From Paenibacillus curdlanolyticus YK9 (GTDB taxonomy: Bacteria > Bacillota > Bacilli > Paenibacillales > Paenibacillaceae): a DNA stretch of 64,000 nucleotides. Shown piece by piece: positions 44,836-52,827 of this stretch. The stretch is taken from NCBI RefSeq assembly GCF_000179615.1, contig NZ_AEDD01000003.1, positions 266,363 through 330,362 on the forward strand, given 5' to 3'. Below the pieces are notes generated by a model, which was not told where the DNA came from, made no database searches, and saw only the letters and a list, made by a program, of their open reading frames with translations. How positions within the stretch are numbered: the first letter of the stretch is position 1; the number at the start of each line of letters is the position of its first letter. The position numbers and the translations under genes are program-made.

Positions 44836-45051
44836 TGGATGTCCTCCTAATGTTGTTGGGCCTGTGGCTTGCTAAGCGGTTTTATTGCCCATCCTTCAAC
44901 CTACGCCCATCGGCGAACGAATATGCCCCATTTATAGTCAGACTAAAAATTGCATTTCTCACCGCCTATTTGTTTACGAACTCTCAAAATTTAGGGAAAT
45001 TATCCGATATTCATATTGATATCCATCCATTCATAAGGGAGCGTTTACTAG

Positions 45052-45852
45052 ATGAAATCATTAAGCAAGAAGGTTCTACTGACGACGACTGCTGTTTCGC
45101 TGGCTGTCGCTGTCGGCTCCGTTGCCTATGCAGGCACGGCACTGAAAAAAATTACAGCTTATCAAAACACCGCTCTGTCGATCAAAGTAGACGGCAAAAC
45201 GGTTTCTTTGTACGATAGCGGAGAGAACCTCTACCCAATCACGTACAATAACCGTACGTACATTCCTGCTGCGCCAGTCGTGAAGGCGATGGGCGGCTCC
45301 GCAGGCTTCAACGCTGCTTCCAATAGCGTAGACATTTCGACTGTAGCTAAGCCTAATACGGGCGGCGATGCAACCGTTGCTTCCGACGGCACGAACTTGG
45401 CGCAGAACTATACTGCAAACTCTGCAGCCAGCAAAATCTTTGCAGACAACAAAGCAGCAGCTGCATACGGCATCCGACTGTTTGCTGCAGCTCTTCAAAA
45501 TGGCGACACTGCCGCAGTAAAAGCCTGGATGCGCAAAAATATTAAAAAGAGCGAAAACGGCAATGACCGCTACGTTGATAATGCAGCTGATCTGGACGAT
45601 CAAATTTCGTACCTGCGTAAAAATTACACCGATGCAGAGCTGGGACCAATCGCCAACGATGCGATCAACAAAGCAAAATCGCAAACCTTCAACGGCGATT
45701 CCAGCTTCGAGGATTACACCTACTCCAAGTATGTAACCTACTATGTATCGGCTGAGTCGGACGATTACTCGAGACGCTTCGGCGTTTACATCACGTATTC
45801 GCTGAACGACGATACGAACAAGTTCTACGTTTCGTCCATCACGTTCTACTAG
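45052..45852 (+). CDS. Exported stalk-domain protein (copper-amine-oxidase-N-like)
   Basis: A 266-residue protein with signal peptide MKSLSKKVLLTTTAVSLAVA. The segment RTYIPAAPVVKAMGGSAGFNAASNSVDI is a copper-amine-oxidase-N-like stalk motif. This is a structural domain common in Paenibacillus surface proteins and not an oxidase. The C-terminal ~150 residues are an unrecognised helical/beta domain. AAGGGAG precedes the start and a strong terminator follows. Confidence 0.8.
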   Translation: MKSLSKKVLLTTTAVSLAVAVGSVAYAGTALKKITAYQNTALSIKVDGKTVSLYDSGENLYPITYNNRTYIPAAPVVKAMGGSAGFNAASNSVDISTVAKPNTGGDATVASDGTNLAQNYTANSAASKIFADNKAAAAYGIRLFAAALQNGDTAAVKAWMRKNIKKSENGNDRYVDNAADLDDQISYLRKNYTDAELGPIANDAINKAKSQTFNGDSSFEDYTYSKYVTYYVSAESDDYSRRFGVYITYSLNDDTNKFYVSSITFY

Positions 45853-45872
45853 AATCACAGTGCTTCATAAGG

Positions 45873-45907
45873 AAACCTCTCAGGACATGCGCCTTAGAGG
45901 TTTTTTT
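45873..45907 (+). terminator. Intrinsic terminator after the stalk-domain gene
   Basis: Stem AAACCTCT/AGAGGTTT with a 15-nt loop and a TTTTTTT run on the plus strand. Confidence 0.88.
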
Positions 45908-46079
45908 GCGTTAAACGACTCGAATAGATACTAATCGCGATGCTAAAAATATGCCAAACCTGTTCAAAGCCAGTAAAACTGGATGGATGAACATGTCCTA
46001 TAGCCAATCCATTCAGCAGGAGGAATATTAAGTTTATAATTGTCAAAATCCGCTTGTTGACGGGGATAAGGCCAACCAA
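45894..46079 (-). pseudogene. Possible remnant of a small membrane protein
   Basis: The minus strand encodes NKRILTIINLIFLLLNGLAIGHV and VWHIFSIAISIYSSRL, two membrane-like helices, in about 61 codons from a TTG with no ribosome site. The end lies within the plus-strand terminator. It looks coding-like but lacks a start, so I treat it as a possible gene fragment. Confidence 0.25.
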
Positions 46080-46129
46080 GTAGGCTACATAAGCAATATG
46101 ATTTCATTACCAGAGGTGTATGGCTTATT

Positions 46130-47617
46130 ATGAAAAAAAGCGCAATTGTGCGAATACTCGCGCTTACATTGATCGTATTTATCCTGCTCGGCGTGTTCGG
46201 GCCGACCGATCGAAGCCGTGCGAATGGCGCGACATCGAATGCCAGCGCATCCTTTTGCCCAGATGGCAAAGCGCTAGTCATGGGCACGTCGCCGGACTAT
46301 CCGCCTTACGAGAACGTCGACGCCAAACATGGCGGGGATATCGTTGGGCTGGATATCGACATCGCCAAGGCGATTACGTCGAAGCTCGGCTGCAAGCTTG
46401 AGATTTCGGCGATGGACTTTAACGGGCTCATTGCCGCGCTCCAGACGCATCGGGTCGATTTTGTCATGTCGGGCATGTCGGTAACGCCGGAGCGGAAGGA
46501 GAACGTCGATTTCTCCAATCCGTACTACGCGGCACGCAATACGATTGTATCGAAGAAGAAGAAACCGTTCGCGACGCTGCAGGAGCTGGAAGGCGGAAAG
46601 GTCGGCGTCCAGCTCGGCTCTACGCAAGAAACGGCGATTGCCGGACTGAAAAATGCGAAGATCACGAAGCTCAATACGATCTCCTCGCTCATTCAGGAGC
46701 TGAAGGCGAACCGGATTGATGCCGCCATCGTCGAAGATGCGGTAGCTATCGGGTATATCGAGGCCAACGCCGATCTCGCCTTCACGATGATTCCATCCGA
46801 TGATGATGCCGAAGGCTATGCCATTGCGTTCCCGAAGGGCTCTTCGCTGGTTGCTCCGTTTAACGCGGAGCTCGCAGAGTTGGAATCGTCCGGCGAAAAG
46901 CAGAAGATGATCGATTCCTGGTTCGGTCAGCATGAAGGCGCGAAAAAAGGCAATCAACTGAATTTGGACTTCAGCATTTTGAACGGCTACGTCGGGTATA
47001 TCGTGAAAGGCACGCTTGTAACGCTGTTGTTCACGCTCGTCTCGGCGCTGCTCGGCTTCGTATGGGGCTCGATTCTGTCTCTGTTCAAAATCTCTTCCGT
47101 TCGTCCGCTCCAATGGTTCGCCACCGTCTATACATCGGTGTTCCGCGGCACGCCGCTGCTGCTGCAGCTGTTTATTATTTACTACGCAACACCACAGCTG
47201 TTCGATTATGATATCCCGGCGCTGCTGGCCGCAGGGCTTGCCTTCGGGCTCAACTCGGCTGCCTATTTGTCGGAAACGATACGAGGCGGCATTATGGCGG
47301 TCGACCGCGGACAACGCGAAGCGGCGATGGCGCTCGGCATCCCGTACCGGACGATGATGCGGAGCATTATTTTGCCGCAGGCCGTGAAGAACATTCTGCC
47401 CGCGCTCGTCAATGAATGCGTGGCGCTGCTCAAGGAGTCGTCGCTCGTCTCCGTGATCGGCGTGCAGGATCTGATGCGCCGCGCGAACGTTGTGCAAGCA
47501 TCCACCTTCCGCGCCTTCGAAGCGCTGTTGTTCGCCGGAGCGATCTATTACTGCCTCGTGCTCATTCTTACATCGCTCGCCCATCTGCTCGAAAGGAGGC
47601 TCCGCCGCAGTGATTAA
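46130..47617 (+). CDS. Polar amino-acid ABC transporter, fused binding protein and permease
   Basis: A 495-residue fusion. After a signal segment, residues ~40-275 form a GlnH-like binding domain (GTSPDYPPYENVDA, VGLDIDIAKAI, VDFVMSGMSVTPERKENVDF). Residues ~285-490 form a HisM/GlnP-type permease with the EAA loop REAAMALGIPYRTMMRSIILPQAVKNILPAL and RGTPLLLQLF. Such SBP-permease fusions are known in Bacillota. The ATPase gene overlaps its 3' end by 8 bp. The start has a poor upstream AGAGGTG site. Local GC content is higher than in the rest of the window. Confidence 0.93.
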   Translation: MKKSAIVRILALTLIVFILLGVFGPTDRSRANGATSNASASFCPDGKALVMGTSPDYPPYENVDAKHGGDIVGLDIDIAKAITSKLGCKLEISAMDFNGLIAALQTHRVDFVMSGMSVTPERKENVDFSNPYYAARNTIVSKKKKPFATLQELEGGKVGVQLGSTQETAIAGLKNAKITKLNTISSLIQELKANRIDAAIVEDAVAIGYIEANADLAFTMIPSDDDAEGYAIAFPKGSSLVAPFNAELAELESSGEKQKMIDSWFGQHEGAKKGNQLNLDFSILNGYVGYIVKGTLVTLLFTLVSALLGFVWGSILSLFKISSVRPLQWFATVYTSVFRGTPLLLQLFIIYYATPQLFDYDIPALLAAGLAFGLNSAAYLSETIRGGIMAVDRGQREAAMALGIPYRTMMRSIILPQAVKNILPALVNECVALLKESSLVSVIGVQDLMRRANVVQASTFRAFEALLFAGAIYYCLVLILTSLAHLLERRLRRSD

Positions 47618-48332
47618 TGTAGAACAGCTAACGAAAACATATGGCAAACATGAGGTGCTGCGCGGCATTTCTACAACAGTAGAAAAGGGCGAGGTCGTTG
47701 CCGTCATCGGTCCGTCCGGTTCAGGCAAGTCCACCTTCCTACGCTGCCTGAACCTGCTGGAGACGCCGACAAGCGGACAAATTACGTTCGACAACACCGT
47801 CATCACCGATCCCCGCACCGACATTACGCGCATCCGGCAGCGGATCGGCATGGTATTTCAGCATTTCCACCTGTTCCCGCACATGACCGTCATGGACAAT
47901 ATTACGTTCGCGCCTATGCAGGTCAAAGGCCTCTCGCGCGAAGAAGCGCACGAGACGGCGTTGAAGCTGCTCGCGCGCGTCGGCCTGTCCGACAAGGCCG
48001 ATGCATTCCCGTCCCGCCTCTCCGGCGGGCAGAAGCAGCGGATCGCCATTGCGCGCAGCCTCGCGATGGACCCGGACGTCATGCTCTTCGACGAGCCGAC
48101 GTCCGCGCTCGATCCCGAGATGGTCAAGGAGGTGCTCGCCGTCATCCAAGGGCTTGCCTCGTCCGGCATGACGATGCTCATCGTCACGCATGAGATGAAG
48201 TTCGCGCGCGAAGCGGCGGGCACGATCTACTTCCTCGACGGCGGACTGCTCGTCGAGAAGGCGCCGCCGGAGCAATTTTTCACCAAGCCGGAGAGCGAAC
48301 GAGCTGCACGGTTTCTTGAGATGGTGCTGTAG
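47610..48332 (+). CDS. Polar amino-acid ABC transporter ATP-binding protein
   Basis: A 240-residue GlnQ/HisP-type ATPase: Walker A GPSGSGKSTFLRCLN, Q-loop FQHFHLFPHMTVMDNI, signature LSGGQKQRIAIARSLAMDP, Walker B VMLFDEPTSALDPEMVKEV, and H-loop VTHEMKFARE. I use GTG 47610 because AAAGGAGG lies 10 bases upstream and it begins the family's VINVEQLTKTYG. It overlaps the permease stop by 8 bp and so forms one operon. Confidence 0.95.
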   Translation: MINVEQLTKTYGKHEVLRGISTTVEKGEVVAVIGPSGSGKSTFLRCLNLLETPTSGQITFDNTVITDPRTDITRIRQRIGMVFQHFHLFPHMTVMDNITFAPMQVKGLSREEAHETALKLLARVGLSDKADAFPSRLSGGQKQRIAIARSLAMDPDVMLFDEPTSALDPEMVKEVLAVIQGLASSGMTMLIVTHEMKFAREAAGTIYFLDGGLLVEKAPPEQFFTKPESERAARFLEMVL

Positions 48333-48379
48333 TGCGGATGCAGGTTCGGATGCGGATGCGATTCAGCGACTAATAACGA

Positions 48380-48412
48380 ATCCCCCGAGCAGAAAATGCT
48401 CGGGGGATTTTT
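48380..48412 (+). terminator. Intrinsic terminator after the ABC importer
   Basis: Stem ATCCCCCGAGC/GCTCGGGGGAT, loop of about seven, then TTTTTG on the plus strand. Confidence 0.88.
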
Positions 48413-48885
48413 GCACATGCTGGTACCAATATGACCATCATCCAGCACAAACGGAATCTAAACATCCCAATCGGATTATCATTTTGGGATCAGTCGGATC
48501 GCTTTTTCATCTTGCTAATTCAAAGTTTAACCAGTCATTTTAGATTGTATTTGGGTCACGCTTATAAAGGTAAATTATATTTTATTTTCTATTTTTGAGG
48601 CGCATGCGGCGAACCAATAGCATATGTAAAGATCCCCCGAGCATTCCATGCCGATGCCGAACTAGTCATCCCCTATCGCATACACCGTCATCTCCTGTCC
48701 TTAGTAAGACGCAGCTCCATTTCGCCCATCGAACCGAAAGAGCTCTGCGAATTGTAATTACGGCGGGCTGGCTTCTCCCTTTCCGAGTCCAAAATCAGTT
48801 GGTTCAGCTCATGCGCTTCTGCCGTTTACCGCTTGCCGGTTCTAGCTTTAGTTGAAAGATGTCACCGCAATAACGGAATTGCTGC
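48413..48885. other. Intergenic region without a supported gene
   Basis: I see no credible ORF. AT-rich bases around 48540-48595 separate two GC-richer blocks. A short frame on the minus strand near 48700-48830 (ELNQLILDSEREKPARRN... with a stop) has no start and may be decayed coding sequence. A fragment GATCCCCCGAGCATTC (48633-48648) resembles one arm of the terminator at 48380-48412. Confidence 0.5.
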
Positions 48886-49128
48886 TTAAACTTTCGCGAA
48901 TATTCTTTTCAGCCATTGCGCTGCTCTCGGCCGAAGGCAAGTTGATGAAAAGACGACGGCAATGATACAGGCTACGATCCCGCCAACTCGGATCATAATC
49001 AAATCAGATAAGCGTCCGAAGGCTCCGCATCACGAAGCTTTCAGCCAATGCTCAAGTACCAGCCGACGCGTGGAGCGATTATATGCAATAATCCGATGAG
49101 GAGAAGAAAAAAAGGAAGCTGCAATCAA
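48886..49128 (-). pseudogene. Decayed DUF6199-like small membrane protein gene
   Basis: A TTG at 49128 follows GGAGGTGG. Joining three frames gives IAASFFLLLIGLLHIIAP, RVGWYLSIG-stop-KLRDAEPSDAYLI, then MIRVGGIVACIIAVVF and a tail ending RIFAKV. WxLSxGW+DAEPSDAYLI+R(I/V)GG is the pattern I associate with small DUF6199-type membrane proteins. There are three lesions: a one-base change of length in a seven-T run near 49107-49113, TGG to TGA within SIGW, and a frameshift after AYLI. Confidence 0.6.
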
Positions 49129-49175
49129 GGTACCACCTCCGATGCATGTTAATAAAAATTATAATCCATTATTAA

Positions 49176-49209
49176 TTTAAAAAGAACTATGCCCCTATGG
49201 ACATAGTTC
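49176..49209 (-). terminator. Intrinsic terminator at the end of the biosynthetic operon
   Basis: Minus-strand GAACTATG/CATAGTTC stem with a 10-nt loop, then TTTTTAAATT. It closes the operon after the alpha/beta hydrolase. Confidence 0.78.
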
Positions 49210-49220
49210 AAACTCTTCAG

Positions 49221-50162
49221 TCACATTCGTTCAAAAAAGTTCAAAACTTTATCCTCATACTTATTTGGAAAATTTGCATGTGCGTATACATGATCTGTAT
49301 CAGGAACAAGCCACAATTCTGCCTGATTACGATCTTTTACCGCTTCATACAATTTTTCAGAGTTAATTGATGATATCGTACGATCCTTCTCTCCATGGAT
49401 AAGCAATACACGTTTTTCATTCATCATTTGCATAGCAGAAATCGGACTAACTTTCTCCAGTTTTATCCCTGTAATTATCGGAATCGAATACATTATTATA
49501 GGCGTAAATGGGTATTTGGGCAAATCAGTGAAATTATCTAGATTATCATTCAAATATTGTTTGAGATCAGCAAACGGGCTATCTGCAACAACCGCCCTTA
49601 TATCGTTACTTTCTGCCGCTGCTAAAAGTGACACCGAGGCGCCCATGGAAAATCCGAGAAGTCCTATTTTCCCTCCAACTACCTTTCCCTTGACATACTC
49701 AATGGCCGACAGCAAATCATCTTTCTCGAAGTAGCCTACGCTAGTTAAACTTCCTTCAGACTCCCCCGAGTTCCGGAAGTCAAACATCAACACGTTAAAA
49801 CCTTTCTCAACGAGACGAGAAGCAATCTGTAACGCCGGAACTTCCGGTTCAAGTCTGTTGTTGGCGATGCCGTGGGCGAATATAATCGTTTTCCCCCTAT
49901 TAGCGCCACTCGCATCCCCAGGCAAAAACCATCCTTTCAATGTTAAATCGTTCTTACTCGGAAAATGTATATTTTCATATTTCAAATTGAAATTTTGAGG
50001 GTTATCCTGAATTAACAAACGGTCAGGGTGAGTAAGAACCCACCCTACATAAACAGACACCGCACACACGGCAGCAACTGCAACGAGCAAGACACATGAA
50101 GTCCAAATGCCGATCCGCTTCCAAATTCGATTTTTACGGCTTATTGCAAGAACCGCTTCCAA
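49221..50162 (-). CDS. Membrane-anchored alpha/beta hydrolase
   Basis: A 313-residue protein. A transmembrane segment (CVLLVAVAAVCAVSVYVGWVL) precedes an exported hydrolase domain. The oxyanion/nucleophile motifs are IIFAHGIANN and LLGFSMGASVSLLAA. The Asp and His are probably in IHGEKDRTISS and VPDTDHVYAHAN. It starts at TTG 50162 behind AAGGAGG, 13 bp after the exporter gene. As the last gene of the PKS-NRPS operon it may mature, detoxify or release the product outside the cell. Confidence 0.85.
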   Translation of the reverse strand: MEAVLAISRKNRIWKRIGIWTSCVLLVAVAAVCAVSVYVGWVLTHPDRLLIQDNPQNFNLKYENIHFPSKNDLTLKGWFLPGDASGANRGKTIIFAHGIANNRLEPEVPALQIASRLVEKGFNVLMFDFRNSGESEGSLTSVGYFEKDDLLSAIEYVKGKVVGGKIGLLGFSMGASVSLLAAAESNDIRAVVADSPFADLKQYLNDNLDNFTDLPKYPFTPIIMYSIPIITGIKLEKVSPISAMQMMNEKRVLLIHGEKDRTISSINSEKLYEAVKDRNQAELWLVPDTDHVYAHANFPNKYEDKVLNFFERM

Positions 50163-50175
50163 TAACGCATCCTCC

Positions 50176-51441
50176 TTAATGTCCGACCCCAGAAGTTTTT
50201 GAAGAGCTATTTTTCACGAGTTTTAACATTCTTGCGAATACGATAAAGGCAGGGATAAGCAGCACAGCTGCCAAAATAAGCGCTGCCCTGACCGTATAAC
50301 GTACCCCTACCGTACCTATAAAAGGGCTACCCGCCGTTTGGCCGAACGCATTCACTTGACTCATCAAGGATAGAACGGTGCTTCGAACTTTGCTATCGAT
50401 ATTTTGATTAAGCCAAGTGTCAAAAATAGGACCGTAGATAGTGCCGATTACAGTCAACGCCCAAAAGCTCGTAAGTGCCATCGGAAAGTTGACGGATGCT
50501 CCGAACAAAAATATAAATACAATTTTGATTGAAGTTAATAAGAGCAAAGCGATGTTTACCGAGAAAACAGATCTTGTATCCAATTTTCTTCTGGCAACTT
50601 CTGCAACCCCGATTCCAATAAGTTTGGAACCGATACTAATAATGCCGAACCATACGACTGTAGATAAACCTCCGAGTTTAGGCAGTCCGATCGAGTCGAT
50701 AAAGTGAAGCTCCCATAATCGATCGAACCCTTCCGAAGAAGCTCCTACAAAAAAAGTTACAAAAGTTAGCATCAACAGAATATGCTTTTTCTTTACTTCC
50801 TTTATGCCGCTCATTAACGTGTTTGAAATGACTTTTAGCGTGTTGCGGTTTCCTCGCTCGGCAATAGCTGGGATAAAATTCGTTTCTTTCATTTTCATCA
50901 ACAAGAAAATTCCGAGCACCAAATAAGTAAGTCCGCCGACAATAAACGGAGCATTCAACTTATAGCTGGCAAGTGCTACACTAACCCCGATTCCAATCAC
51001 TTCGACGCCAAGTGTAATTTGTCTTGCCCTAAGGAACAACTTGCCGACGTTATCCTCTCCTACTTCGTCCGTAATCCACGCGCCTTGAGCCCCGCTTACA
51101 AACGTTTCTCCGACTCCACGAATAATTTCGGCGAGTATGACCATCGCAATGAATGAAAGTACCGAAATATACAGGGCCGACCCTTCCAGCACAAAAGCAA
51201 GTCCGAGTACGAAACAGCCGATAATGACCGATAACCTTCGACCATAAACGTCCGCAACGATACCTGTAGGAATTTCGCAAAGAAATACGGTAATCTCCAA
51301 TGCAACGCCAACTAAAATCAACTGTAAGGGGTTAAAATCCAGTGTATTGATGTAGTACACGGCATAAGTCGTGAACATGACGGTATTCGCAAATGCAATC
51401 AAGGAAACCATAGTTAGATAAACGCGCACTGCGCTTGGCAT
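50176..51441 (-). CDS. MFS exporter
   Basis: A 421-residue protein with about twelve hydrophobic helices. The family motif IPTGIVADVYGRRLSVIIG sits after helix 2. The general form matches macrolide/drug-type MFS exporters. It stands between the P450 and the hydrolase in the biosynthetic operon, so export of the product or self-resistance is the likely role. Confidence 0.88.
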   Translation of the reverse strand: MPSAVRVYLTMVSLIAFANTVMFTTYAVYYINTLDFNPLQLILVGVALEITVFLCEIPTGIVADVYGRRLSVIIGCFVLGLAFVLEGSALYISVLSFIAMVILAEIIRGVGETFVSGAQGAWITDEVGEDNVGKLFLRARQITLGVEVIGIGVSVALASYKLNAPFIVGGLTYLVLGIFLLMKMKETNFIPAIAERGNRNTLKVISNTLMSGIKEVKKKHILLMLTFVTFFVGASSEGFDRLWELHFIDSIGLPKLGGLSTVVWFGIISIGSKLIGIGVAEVARRKLDTRSVFSVNIALLLLTSIKIVFIFLFGASVNFPMALTSFWALTVIGTIYGPIFDTWLNQNIDSKVRSTVLSLMSQVNAFGQTAGSPFIGTVGVRYTVRAALILAAVLLIPAFIVFARMLKLVKNSSSKTSGVGH

Positions 51442-51484
51442 ATATTTCTGTCATCCTTCCTTAAACAGGAGATATGAGCTTTGA

Positions 51485-52822
51485 CTACTGCACACGAAGA
51501 CGAAAATCGACTTCGATCGAGCTTAGATCGATTTTTGCACCTTTTTCCTGCGCTGTTCCAGGCACAAGGTAGCAGTCGGACATCGCAAACGTTTCTCCCA
51601 AGAGAAACACAATCAGCACACTTAGCAGCTGACTATATTGCTTGGCTACACAGGAATGACTTCCCCCACCGAATCCAAGCAATGAAAACGGAGCCTTATG
51701 CTCGTCTCCCGATCGAGCGAAGCGGTTCGGGTCAAACACTGTGGCATTATCAAACAACTCTTCGAGCAGATGAGTCTGCTCTATGGAACAAATAAACTTG
51801 CTCCCTTTTTTGATCCGAAACCCTTTGAACGTCATATCGACCATCGCTTGCCTAGCTATAAACGGAACGGGGGGATGCAACCTTTCGGCTTCACTTATCG
51901 AATGTTGAATAAACGACAATCGATTCAGCATCTTCAAGTCGACCGAACTGCCGGAAAACTGCGCAAGTTCCTGTTCAAACGAGTTTAGCCATTGAGGGCT
52001 GGATAGCATCTCAAAGAGCGCGTAGGTAGTAAGAGCCGCAACGTCGCTTTCCCCAAACTCGGTGAGCATGTAGGCATAACTGATCAACTCATCTTCCGTG
52101 AGCGGACCTTGCTTGCTGGCTTGAGACGCTCTGAACATGATGTTAAGTGCAGTCGGCTCGTCTGGCCGTTCTGCATGCTTTTTCTTTAATATCCACCACA
52201 TCGCTCGCTTAGATTTCATCGCTTTTTGATAATGCGAACAGGGGATGCTGCTCTTCTTGCCACGGTGAGTGATCGGCCAGTAGTGGGAAAGAAATCTTGC
52301 ATGCTCGTCCGAACCGGGGACGATGCCCACCATCGTTTCGATCATAATATCCAACGTCAGTTCTCTTAGCTGCTCCATCAGACGGACAGGACCGTTCCAT
52401 TTCAAAATTCGCTCTTTAATAAGACGCTCCATTCGAGGAATATACTCTTCGAACCGTTCGTGTCGAAACGCTTGCATGACGATCATGCGATGGTGGGTAT
52501 GTTTTTTTCCGTCCAAACCGCCAAGCGTTTCAACCCCTTTCTCTGCAAGCGGCGAGCGTTGAATCTCGTCGATGGATGCCGTTAGCACATTGCGACATTC
52601 GTCGCGGCCGACGATCAGCACATAACGGCCGATTTTCGAAATACGCCCGAACTTCCGATGCATCTCCCCAAAAATTTCATTAACATCTCTTCCTCTTACC
52701 ATTTGAATACCGTACCGTACCGTTTGCCACAAATTCGGGCCGGGAGGTGCCGGGCGCTTGGCAATTCGGGGCGAAGAAAGCATAACGCTTTCTTCGCCTT
52801 TGTTGGATTCGATTCCTTTCAT
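51485..52822 (-). CDS. Cytochrome P450
   Basis: A 445-residue class with ExxR (SEAERLHPPVPFIAR) and the heme loop FSLLGFGGGSHSCVAKQ, whose Cys is the axial ligand. The I-helix reads AYMLTEFGESDVAALTTYAL where (A/G)Gx(D/E)T is usual, so the conserved acid-Thr pair is SD instead. I take ATG 52822 (AAAGGG nine bases upstream); GTG 52828 is an alternative. It lies directly behind the NRPS gene, so it probably oxidises the polyketide-peptide. Confidence 0.88.
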   Translation of the reverse strand: MKGIESNKGEESVMLSSPRIAKRPAPPGPNLWQTVRYGIQMVRGRDVNEIFGEMHRKFGRISKIGRYVLIVGRDECRNVLTASIDEIQRSPLAEKGVETLGGLDGKKHTHHRMIVMQAFRHERFEEYIPRMERLIKERILKWNGPVRLMEQLRELTLDIMIETMVGIVPGSDEHARFLSHYWPITHRGKKSSIPCSHYQKAMKSKRAMWWILKKKHAERPDEPTALNIMFRASQASKQGPLTEDELISYAYMLTEFGESDVAALTTYALFEMLSSPQWLNSFEQELAQFSGSSVDLKMLNRLSFIQHSISEAERLHPPVPFIARQAMVDMTFKGFRIKKGSKFICSIEQTHLLEELFDNATVFDPNRFARSGDEHKAPFSLLGFGGGSHSCVAKQYSQLLSVLIVFLLGETFAMSDCYLVPGTAQEKGAKIDLSSIEVDFRLRVQ

Positions 52823-52827
52823 CTGCA

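Noticed and set aside
45076-45858. A 260-codon open frame on the minus strand
   Set aside because: It lies opposite the stalk-domain gene, which has a signal peptide, a ribosome site and a terminator.
46274-47851. A 525-codon open frame on the minus strand
   Set aside because: It is a shadow of the SBP-permease and ATPase genes in GC-rich DNA. The product is rich in Arg, Gln and His with no domain.
48595-48855. An 86-codon frame on the plus strand
   Set aside because: There is no ribosome site, the composition is atypical (Arg, Pro and Ser-rich), and it shares no features with a known family.
49221-50162. A ClbP-type D-Asn prodrug peptidase at the end of the NRPS operon
   Set aside because: It has the GFSMG nucleophile elbow of an alpha/beta hydrolase and only one membrane helix. 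The serine-peptidase SxxK motif and C-terminal membrane helices of ClbP are missing.
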